Below, in pieces: positions 54,835 through 64,000 of a stretch of DNA of 64,000 nucleotides. A model generated the notes under the pieces. That model was given only the letters and a program-made list of their open reading frames with translations, ran no database searches and was not told the DNA's origin. The number at the start of each line of letters is the position of its first letter. The stretch's first letter is position 1. A program made the position numbers and the translations under genes. The stretch is taken from contig NC_092875.1 of assembly GCF_028372415.1 (NCBI RefSeq), positions 192,860,372 to 192,924,371 of the forward strand, given 5' to 3'. The DNA is from Notamacropus eugenii (Eukaryota; Chordata; Mammalia; Diprotodontia; Macropodidae).

Positions 54835-55078
54835 GATCAGGAGTTCTTAATCCCTTGGTGGTCCATGAATAGATTTAAGAAGAGGATCCTTGAACTTGAA
54901 TGGGGAAAAATACATCTTTATTTTCATTTACCTCTAATCTAAATGAAATTTAGCATTTCTTCCAGTTATGAATGTAGGAAGCAAACATGATTCTGAAAAG
55001 GGGTCTATTGACTTTGCCAGATAGCTAAAGGGATCTACAACAAAAAAAATAGTTCAGAATCCCTGCTCTAGAACATCT
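54835..55078. repeat. DNA-transposon-like repeat ('GTTCTTAATCC' type)
   Basis: Opens 'AGATCAGGAGTTCTTAATCC', holds 'TCTGAAAAGGGGTCTATTGACTTTGCC', and closes 'AATCCCTGCTCTAGA', giving short inverted ends. Confidence 0.65.
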
Positions 55079-55699
55079 TGTAGGTTATATGAAGAGTCAA
55101 ATTAGGAGACCTAGAAATTCCCTGATGGAAGAAAGCATGCTGACCAGCCTTCTGATGCTACAAATATCATTCCTGCATTCACTTGGCAGATGCTTTGGAA
55201 AAAGAGTTGGCAGCTCCAAAGGACACAGTAGGGACAAAGAGAGTAGAGAGTCAGTAACTTTTTCATTTTTCCTAATGAAAACCAGTAGATGATGAAACTG
55301 TTTAGTAATAACTTGGTAGAGTGCCCAGGGTGGTGAAAAGGACATGGCCTTAGATTGATAATGAAACTGGCCCACATAGCCACATCTACAGAAAGCTGTG
55401 AGAGCAGAATTGGCCTCACTGAACCTTTATCTAGGAGGGCATTAAATTCTTTCATTCCTGATTATTTTAGAGATTATTTTAGACATCTTGAAATTGCTGA
55501 GATGATAACCCTGTGCAGTGCAGTGTCTACCTCAGAAAAATAACTGGGGAGTTCCTGTATCCTGGCTTGAGTGTCAAAGGGACTACCAAGCTGTTGGAAC
55601 CCTTCCAACTGATGTCCTTTGGAACTAATGCAGCTAGGGAGATTCCAGGGCTGTAGGGGCACCATAAACATGCAGGAAGAGAGTCAGGCACATAGATGT

Positions 55700-56330
55700 T
55701 CCAGTCAGCCTGACTACTTACTACAATCTAGGATGACTCTCCGTTCAAGTTTCCTTCAAATGTCAGTTAAAGTCTTACCTTCTGTAAGTCTTTTTCAGTT
55801 TTCCTTAATCCTAGTGCCTTCCCTCTGTTGATTTTGTACAATTTATCCTGTGTATATTTTTTCTTCTCTCTCTCTCATAAGTGCCTGTTATGTGCTAGGC
55901 ACTATGCTAAGCACTGGTGATACAAAAAAAGGCAAAAAAAAGTCCTTGTCTTCAATATGTTCAAAATCTAATGGAAAGACAACATGCAAGCAAATAGTAA
56001 AGCAAGATATATACAGGATAAATAGGAAATAATTAAAATAAAAAAGGCATTAGTAGTAAGATGTGTTGGGGAGAACTGTCAGTAAAAGAAAGAATTTCAG
56101 CAGGAAGCCAGGGAGGTCAATAGTCAAAGCAGAGGAGGGAAAGCATTCCATACATGGGGAAAGCCAGGAAAAAAATGCCCAGAGCTAAGAGATAGAGGGC
56201 CTTTCTTGTTCATGGAATAGCTAAGAGGCCATTGTCATGGATCAAAGAGTACATGTTGTAGAGTAAGGTGGAAGAGGACTGAAAAGGGGGAGAGAGCTAA
56301 GTTATGAAGGTCTTTGGGAAGGAGCTCTTT
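55700..56330. repeat. L2-type sequences
   Basis: An L2 3'-end block (55780-55870, 'CCTCTGTTGATTTTGTACAATTTATCC') precedes a dispersed L2-like block ('TGTGCTAGGCACTATGCTAAGCACTGG' to 'GGTCTTTGGGAAGGAGC'). Confidence 0.55.
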
Positions 56331-56699
56331 GAGAGCATGGACCATTTGTTTTTGTTTTTTTTCCTTTGGGCTCCCCTGCCAGGCTAGAGTCCAAGGAATT
56401 TGAACTGGGAACTTTGGACTCATAATTGGGTCTGTGCTGAATAGGAACTGAGCTAAACTATGAACCTAATCCCCTTCTCCCCAGAGACTGAAATGGCATG
56501 AACTGGGGTGGGGTGGGCAGGGAGTGAAGATCATGCCTCCCATATGTTGTGGAGTATGTTTGATATATTTTTTATTATACTTTTGAAGTAAATATTCCTT
56601 CGGAAAAAGCTAATCTTGTTAGTGGTTAAAAGGAACTGGGGTGTAGGAGAGTCTACCTTGTATTTTGAGGGATCACTATCAGTGTGAGGACTTACCTGA

Positions 56700-56958
56700 G
56701 GTCTCCCAAATTCCCCTTCAAACAACTCTAAAATAGTTCCTCAAATAGGATTGTAAAGTGACAGAAACAATCAACGTTCAGGTGGAACAATTTTCTAGCA
56801 CAAGACAACTTAGGAGGTGGCAGCAGAAGTCTGTCTCACTGAGGTGGTGTTCAAGCCTGGAGGACAGCACAGGCTGTGCCAAAGCATCAGCTGTGGATCT
56901 TGCACGTGACTGTATTGGCAGTGGCAGCAGCTTTGGGAGCTCTCAACCCATAGATAGC

Positions 56959-57002
<44 letters not shown>

Positions 57003-58000
57003 GGGGAGAGGTCAGACAATGGGTCAGAAAAAGATTGCAAGGATCCCATTGCTGGTGTTAGGTTCAGGACCCTGTTAATTGTCCATGCAGAGTTTGAAAA
57101 AAAAGAGCAGTAGCTCTTGTGGTCTCAGGGTAGCATGGGCCCTGGGAGCAAAGTACTTATGGATCATTCACAAGGGAGACTTAACATTGATTTCAATTCC
57201 ACAACAAAGAGGAATAGTAATTGTGACTGTGGGAGAGCAGAGCACTCAGTCCCAGTCTCAGAGACAGGAGTAGTATTAGCACTGAAGGCTACTAGAAAAC
57301 AAGGTCCCTTTCTAGGAAAAGACCAGAGCACAAGCCAGGAGAGCAGTGAACACATTTCTCTCTAGATTATATCACCCTGAAAACACCAAAACCCTACAGA
57401 CTCCCAGAGCTACCTCTGAAAATAGCAGCAACTGAAGCTTAGGATAGTGCCCCTCCACCCAGGGAGGAGAGCCCATAATAAACTTAAAAGTAAAGAAATA
57501 GGCTGGAAAAATGAGCAAACAACAACAACAAAAAGAATCTAGCAATAACAAGTTATTATGGTGATAGAGAAGATCAAGACACAAACCCAAAAGAAGATGA
57601 TGAAGTCACTGCTGCTACAAGCAAAGCCTCAAAGAAAAATGTGAATCGGATACAATGTCAATAAGAACTCCTGCAAGAGCTCAAAAAGGATTGAAAAAAT
57701 CAAGTAAAAGAGGTAGAAGAAAAATTGGGAAAAGAAATGAGAGTGATGTAAGAAAATTAGGAAGAGGACCAATAGCTTGATAAAGCAAGAAAATATAAAA
57801 TAAAAAAGAAATAACACCTTAAAAAACTGAAATGACCAGATAGTAAAAGAGCACAAAAACCCAATGAAGACAACAACTTAAAAAGAAGAATTGGACAAAT
57901 GGGAAAAGATGTATAAAAATTCACTAAAAAAAAACTCCTTAAGCAATGGAACTGATTAAATGGAAAAGGCAGTAAAAGTTCACTAAAGAAAATAATTCCT
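56700..58000 (+). repeat. L1 5' UTR and ORF1 relic
   Basis: 5'-end-like block ('TTCAAACAACTCTAAAATAG', 'AGGAGGTGGCAGCAGAAGTCTGT') and an ORF1-like start at 57511 (ATGAGCAAACAACAACAACA), soon stopped. Contains the (GA)n tract. Confidence 0.6.
56961..57000. repeat. (GA)20 microsatellite
   Basis: Uninterrupted GA run inside the L1 5' region. Confidence 0.97.
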
Positions 58001-60650
58001 TAAAAATTAGAGTTGGGCAATTCAAAGCTAACAACTGAGGCACAAAGAAACAATAAAACAAAATCAAAAGAATAAAATAATAAAATAAAATGTAAAATAT
58101 CTCATTGGAAAAACAACTGACCTAGCAAATAGATAAAAAACATGTCATTTAAGTTAGACATGATAGACTTCTGTAGAAAAGTGAATGGGAATAGAAAGGA
58201 ATATATCTTTTTCTCAGTAGTACATGGCACCTACAAAAAAAAATGACCATGTTTTAGGGCATAAAAACCTGACAACCAAATGCAAAAAAGCAGAAATATT
58301 AAATGAGTCCTTTTCAGGCCATAAAGTAATAAAAATTATATTCAACAAAAAGTCATAGAAACATAGATAAAATTAATTTGAAACTAAATAATCTAATCAA
58401 AGAATAAACCAAAGAAACAATAAATAACTTCATTAAAGAGAATGACAATAATGAGACAACATATCAAAATTTATGGGATGCAGTTGAAGTACTTAAGGAA
58501 ATTATTATATCTCCAAATGCTTACATCAATAAAATAAAAAGTAGATCAATGAATTGGGTATACAAATTTTAAAAAGAAACTAGAAAAAGAACAAATTTAA
58601 AATCCCTAATTAAATACCAAAATGGAAACCCTGAAAATCAAAGGAGAGATTAATAAAATTGAAAATAAGAAAACTGCACCTAACAAATAAGACTAGAAGC
58701 TGATTTTATGAAAAAAGAATAATAAAGGTGGGGAAACAGAGTCAAGATGCTAGATTAGGGAAAGCCACTCAGCTGAACTCCCTCAAAACTCCCCTCCAAA
58801 CAACTTTAAAAGGATACCTCAAATCAAGTTTTGTAGTGGGAGAGCCAACAAAAGTTGGAGTGAGATATTTTTCTGACCTAAGAAAATTTAAGAGGTAGAC
58901 AGAAGTCTGTAATACTGGGGTGGGATTTTGGTTGAGATCTGTCTGCAGCCCACACATGTGGTAACAGGAATAGCAGCTACTATAGCAACGGATTCAAATT
59001 AAAAAGGAAAAAAGTTAAAATAAATAATATAAATTTTCAAAGAAATAAATAAGAAACAAATGGTTAGTTTGATTTTTAAAAAGAAGAAAAAATTAACTGT
59101 ATCAAAAATGAAAAGGGTGAATATGTTGCCAATGATGATGAAATTAAAGTAATTATTAGGATCTGTTTTGCCCAATTACATGCCTCTAAATCTGACCATC
59201 TAAGGGGGATGGATTAATATTTACAAAAATATAAATTGCCCAGATTAACAGAAAAGGAAATAGAATACTTAAATAACCCTATTTTAGAAAAAGAAATTAA
59301 ACAAGCAATAAATGTGCTTTCTAAGAAAAAATTCCCAGGACCAGAAGTATTCACAAGTGAATTCTACTAAAAATTTAGAGGACAATTAATTCCAATATTA
59401 TATAAACTATTTATAAAAATAAGAAAACAAAGAATCTTACCAATTTTTTAATGACACAGATGTGGGGGAGATACCTAAACCAGGAAGAGCAAAAACAGAG
59501 AAAAAAATCTATATACCAATTGTCTAATGAATATTAATGGAAAAAAATAAATAAAATACTAGAAAGGCATTCACAGCAATATATCATAGAGATTATAAAC
59601 TATGACAAGGTGGGATTTGTATCAGGAATGCAGGGCTGGTTCAATGGTAGGAAAACTATCAATATAATTGACCAAATCAATAACAACAAAAAAATGATTA
59701 TCTCAATAGATTCAGAAAAAGCTTTTGATAAAATATGATATTCATTCCTATTAAAAACACTAGAAAGAAAGGAATAAATGGAACTTTCTTTAAACGATAA
59801 TTAGTAACTGTCTAAAACCATCAACAAGCATTTTCTGTAATGGTGATAAACTAGAAAGTTTTTCAATAAGATCAGGGATGAAGTAAGGATGCTCATTATC
59901 ACCATTATTGTTCAATATGGTTTTATTGCTATTTACAGCAATTTATTGCAATTTATTTATTGCTATTCAAAGCAATAAGAAAAAGAAATTAGATTAGGGA
60001 ATGAGAAAATAAAACTATCAGTCTTTGCAGATGATATGACGGTATATTTAGAGAACCCTAGAGAATCAACTAAAAAATTAGTTAAAATAATCAACAACTT
60101 CAGCAAAGTTGAAGAATGTAAAATAAGCAGACACAAATTATCAGCATTTCTGTGTATTATCAACAAAGTCCAGCAGCAAGAGATTGAAAGAGAAATTCCA
60201 TCTAAAATAATTGAAGACAACATAAAATACTTGGAAGCCTACCAGACAAAATTAACCCAGGGATTATATGAAAACAATTACAAAACACTTCACACAAATA
60301 ACATGAAATCTAAACAATTGAAGAGGTATTAATTGTTCATAGGTAGACCAAACCAATTAAATAAAAATGACAATTCTACCTAAATTAATTTATTTACTAC
60401 AGTACCAATGAAATAACCAAAAATTATTTTATGAAGCTAGAAAAAATAATAACAAAATTTATCTGGAAGAGCAAAAGGATATCAAGAGATTCAGTGAAAA
60501 AATATTGTAAAAGAAGGTGGCTTAGCAGTACCAGTGTTTAAACTATTTTACAAAAAGGTAATCCTCAAGACAATCTGAAAATGGCTAAGAAATAGAGTGG
60601 TGGATCAGTGAAATAAATTAGGTATACAATACTCAGTAGTAAATGACTGT
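58000..60650 (+). repeat. L1 ORF2 relic
   Basis: Decayed endonuclease/RT ORF2 sequence: 'GGATGAATATTTACAAAAATATAAATTG'-like, 'GTGGGATTTGTATCAGGAATGCAGGGCTGG', 'GATTATCTCAATAGATTCAGAAAAAGC' and an RT block at 60036-60332 with 'YLENPRESTKKLVKIINNFS'. Many stops. A 5'-UTR-like segment interrupts it at about 58730-58990. Confidence 0.9.
58730..58990 (+). repeat. L1 5' UTR fragment inside ORF2
   Basis: 'CAAACAACTTTAAAAGGATACCTCAAAT' and 'GAGGTAGACAGAAGTCTGTAATACTGG' repeat the 5' block at 56715-56840, but lie in the middle of the ORF2 relic. Confidence 0.6.
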
Positions 60651-60804
60651 AATAATTAATTTTTTCTATGATCCAAATTTATTTAGCTTAATAGTCATTC
60701 TTTGCCCTATAGCCTGACACTCAATAGAGAGATCTTCACCTGTGTGAAGATACCAGCCATATGCCCCTCATTCTTCTCTCTTTCAGGTTAAATATATCTA
60801 GCTA

Positions 60805-61670
60805 TTTTTAATGATTTATCTATTTTAAAATTTTTGTTTCATATTTTGTTTTCCCCAGTTACATGTAAAAACATTTTTTATCATTCATTTTTAAAACTTT
60901 GAGTTCCAAATTCTCTCCCTTCCTTCCTCCCCACTTCCCCGTATTGAGAAGGTAAGCCATTAAATATAGATCATACATGGCTAGTGTCATGCAAAACATA
61001 TCCACAATAGTCATGTTGTGAAAGAAAACATAGAAAAAAAAACTCAGGAAAAATTTAAGGAGTAAAAAAAGTATGTTTCAATCTGTATTCAGACACTATC
61101 AGTTCTTTCTCTGGGAATGGATAACATTTTTCTCCATATGTCATTCAGAGTTGTCTTGGATTGTTGTGTTGCTGAGAAATCACTGCTGATTATCTTATAA
61201 TATTCCTGTTATGTTGTACATAGTACATTTTAACTTTGCATCAGCCCATATATGTCTCTCCAGGTTTTTCTGAGAGCATCCTTCTCCTCATTTCTTATAA
61301 TACAATAGTATTCCATCATAATCACATACCACAACTTGTTTAGCCATTCTCAATTGATAGGCATCCCTTCAACTGCTAATTCTTTACACCCAAAAAAGAG
61401 AGGCTATAAATATTTTCATACATATAGGTTCTTTTCCTTTTTGGCTTTTTCATCTCTTTTGGGATACAGACAGTAATGGCATTGTTAGGTCAAAGGGTAT
61501 GCAAGATTTTATTGCCCTTTGGACATAGTTCCAAATTGCTCTCCAGAATGTTTGAATCAGTTCACAACTCCACCAGCAGTGCATTAACGTCTTATTTTTT
61601 TTCTCACATCGTCCCCAACATTTGTCATTTACCTTTTCTGTCCAATTAGCCAATCCTTTGGTAGCGTAGG
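60805..61670 (-). repeat. L1 3' end, antisense
   Basis: About 860 bp, mirror of 22.8-23.7 kb: 'ATACAATAGTATTCCATCATAATCACATACCA', 'TTAGCCATTCTCAATTGATAGGCATCCC', 'CACAACTCCACCAGCAGTGCATTAA'. Confidence 0.93.
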
Positions 61671-61684
61671 GATTATTCTGCTAC

Positions 61685-61935
61685 TAGAGCATCTAGGTGA
61701 CACAATGGATAGAGTTCAGGGCTTCAGCTCAGTAAGATTCATTCTCTTGGGTTCAAATCTAGCCTCAGACACTTAGTTGTGTGGCACTGGAAAAGTCACT
61801 TCACCCTGTTTGCCTTAGTTTCCTCGTCTGTAAAATGAGGTGGAGAAGGAAATGGCAAGCCACTCCAGTATCTCTGCCAAGAAAACCCCAAATGGAGTCA
61901 CAAAGAATCAGACATCGTTGAATAACAATAACAAA
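61685..61935 (+). repeat. marsupial SINE (type A)
   Basis: Well-preserved: 'CTAGGTGACACAATGGATAGAG', 'TTTCCTCGTCTGTAAAATGAGGTGG', 'CACAAAGAATCAGACATCGTTGAATAAC'. Confidence 0.93.
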
Positions 61936-62034
61936 CTCAGCTATTTATCCTTGAAAGATTTCTCTGTCTAGCTTAAAACTCAGCAAATACAGGTTCTGTC
62001 TTTAGCAAGGGAAAAAATTCTGACAAGTTTAAAA

Positions 62035-62515
62035 TAGAGTTGTATACATTTTGGTCTCAGCACCTCTTTACACTCTTAAAAATTACTGAGGACCCTCAAA
62101 AATTTTTGTTTATGCGTATGTTAGAAATTGAAAGATATAGTTTTAAATATTCATTTATTTTAAATGATAATAAATCTATTATATGCTAACAAACATTTTT
62201 ATGAAAAATAATTAATTTTCTAGCATGAAAAATAGTGAGGAATGGTATTGTTTTATATATTCTTTCATATCTCTTTAATGTCTGGCTTAATATAAGACAA
62301 CTGGATTTTCCTATATGTTTCAGCATTTACTGTACTGCAATGCACTGTTTCTGTTGAAATATATGACATAGACATGTAGTTGGAAAAATAAATATTTTAA
62401 TAGGAAATATCATCTTTATATTGTAATAAAAATGGTTTCAATCTTGTGAACTGGTTGAGTCTCAGGGACCTCCTGAGTGTGGTCTTTGGACCGCACTTTG
62501 AGAATGATAGTTTAA
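62035..62515. repeat. old DNA-transposon-like repeat
   Basis: 'AAAATTACTGAGGACCCTCAAAAATTTTTG', 'TCTTTAATGTCTGGCTTAATATAAGACA' and 'GGACCGCACTTTGAGAATGATAG' are landmarks of a widespread mammalian element. Name not assigned. Confidence 0.65.
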
Positions 62516-62519
62516 ACTC

Positions 62520-63350
62520 AAAGTTATGCTGAAGGGGGCATCGTATGCAAATGGAAGATAGTTGTGAAGATTTCTATAAATACTTTTATAAATAGTCTTC
62601 TTAATTTACCAGAACCTACATGTAGATGTAGAGCCTAAGAGCCCAAGTCTTATGAATTCAAGGTTGTTTTGCTTCACATGATGGCACACAAAAGTTCAGA
62701 GCTGAAAGGAATCTGAGAATAAATTTTTAGTTGAATTGTTGAATTAAAACCCGAAATTAGCACATAGAAAAGCTACATGAGTATTCCTGAATGGTATCTT
62801 TATAAATCCACCCAAATACATCATCATCCACATTTTGGCTTCAAATGAAGTGAAAGATTCTAGGGTTGTTACAAATGGCCCAGCACTCTAGTCCTCCAAG
62901 TTCAGCCTAATGGTACTTTTCATTATGCTATAATGAGGGACAACAGCTAGGAGAGGTCTATTCTTCCTATAGGAAAAATCCTGTTGAGATTAGTAAGAGG
63001 ATTTTTCTCTCCCTCTTCCCTTATGCTTCCTGTTAGAAGAATCCAGGAGCTTCTAGATAAAATGCACAGGCTGAGACCTTCAAATCCATTTAATGAGGCA
63101 TCATGACTAAATTTGGCAAGATTTCCATCCCTACTTCTTTACTTCCTCAAACTGTTTTGATTCATTTATGAGAAATTTAGTTTTGGCAATTGAAAAAATC
63201 CTTTTGTGACTGCCAGTTACTAATCTCCCCTCTGACACATTCATTCAACCAGAGTAAATCCAATATTGACATTTGTATCTTGGGGGAAAAGAGGTTAAGC
63301 ACTGGGTGGAAAATAAACTCCAGGATCCTGCTGGATGTTATACAGCATGG
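62520..63350. other. no recognised feature
   Basis: No gene or clear repeat. Confidence 0.35.
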
Positions 63351-63354
63351 AAAC

Positions 63355-63515
63355 AGGGCAGTATGAGACAGTGGATAGAGAGCTAACCTTAAAATCAGGA
63401 AGATCTGGGTTCAAGTTATCTCTACAACACATACTGGCGATGTGACCCAAGGCAAGTCATTCTTAATACCCAGCATAGGTGCCAACCAGTATTGATAGAG
63501 GGAATTTCTTTACAA
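63355..63515 (+). repeat. marsupial SINE (tail type B)
   Basis: 'GACAGTGGATAGAGAGCTAACC', 'GATCTGGGTTCAAGTTATCTC', 'GATAGAGGGAATTTC'. Confidence 0.8.
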
Positions 63516-63519
63516 AAAA

Positions 63520-64000
63520 TTCCCTACACCAGTGAAATCACAGGACTAATCTCTGTCCCTCTCCTCGGCATTACTTTATTAGCAAAACACCTGAGAGAGG
63601 GGAGACTTCAACACTTTTCCCCAAATTTCTCTTTGCCTTGCATAAAGCATACAAAAGAGAAGACCAGGAGCCTCTGGAATGCTCTTGTTTCCCTTTCAGC
63701 CAAGCATCAGACTCCTTAGAAGTTTTCCATGTGATTGTGCTGAGAGGTGATAGAGATTCCATCTTATCAAATCAGCCCCAGGTTTGTTGCCTTGTTTCTT
63801 ATGTCTGCTGGGGCCTGCTTGTCAGTCTGCAGCATGTAAGCCTGTACTTTGATAACTGCTTATACAAAATATAGACATAGCCAGCAAGAAATCTATCCAT
63901 ACTCTTTTAAAAAAATTTTTTTTAAACCACTAAAGGGATCAATATGAAAGAGAATAAATATTTGCAAGGTAAATCAAATGTGAAAGTGTGACTCTGAAAT
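63520..64000. other. no recognised feature
   Basis: Short open frames on both strands, none recognised. Confidence 0.35.

Noticed and set aside
56758-57078. 106-codon frame with an Arg-Glu run
   Set aside because: Encoded by (GA)n inside the L1 5' region.
1-64000. CRISPR array, bacterial operons, tRNA or rRNA genes
   Set aside because: The repeat content is plainly vertebrate. I saw no regularly spaced repeats with unique spacers and no tRNA cloverleaf. The tRNA-like SINE heads are degenerate repeats, not genes.

Overview
The window is nuclear DNA from a mammal, almost certainly a marsupial. It is AT-rich and CpG-poor and consists mostly of interspersed repeats typical of marsupials: tRNA-derived SINEs ending in 'GTCxGACATGACTGAACAACAACA', SINEs carrying the RTE-like head 'TTCATTCTCGAAGAGGACC', MIR/THER1-like CORE-SINEs, L2 and CR1/L3 relics, and 3' ends of a marsupial-type L1. 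The species cannot be fixed from the sequence alone. I recognise no intact host protein-coding exon and no tRNA or rRNA gene.

The outstanding feature is a complete provirus of an endogenous betaretrovirus-like (class II) retrovirus at 9370-16999, on the + strand, 7630 bp long. It has two 374-bp LTRs that I read as identical base for base, each starting TG and ending CA. A 6-bp target-site duplication (CAAAAT) flanks it. A primer-binding site complementary to tRNA-Lys3, a consensus splice donor, leader hairpins and a polypurine tract are all present. gag, pro, pol and env are all open. gag, pro and pol occupy three successive -1 frames: gag-pro is joined at G GGA AAC, followed by a strong stem/pseudoknot, and pro-pol at A AAC CCC, directly against the pro stop. 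env starts 8 nt before pol ends and its last codons lie in the 3' LTR. Catalytic residues of protease, RT, RNase H and integrase are intact. Env has a signal peptide, an REKR cleavage site, many N-glycosylation sites and a membrane anchor. A 19-nt exact copy of the 3' polypurine tract lies in the integrase gene, so a second plus-strand start site is possible. Identical LTRs and undisturbed ORFs mean a very recent insertion.

Left flank (1-9369): simple repeats, SINEs, and at 3286-4020 a degenerate intronless copy of esterase D (ESD, S-formylglutathione hydrolase). It has frameshifts and stops, and an antisense L2 with a SINE inserted in it follows. Right flank (17000-64000): a repeat-poor block near 18.3-21.1 kb; L1 3' ends at about 22.7, 25.8, 32, 34.2, 41.7, 43.6 and 60.8 kb; a longer decayed L1 at 56.7-60.65 kb; an RTE-like LINE 3' end with an RT segment and C-terminal zinc finger (45.3-46.2 kb, minus strand); two diverged copies of an unidentified LTR-like repeat (35.2 and 49.9 kb); and an unidentified protein-like antisense relic near 42.2-42.9 kb. 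Repeat boundaries and family names are by eye.
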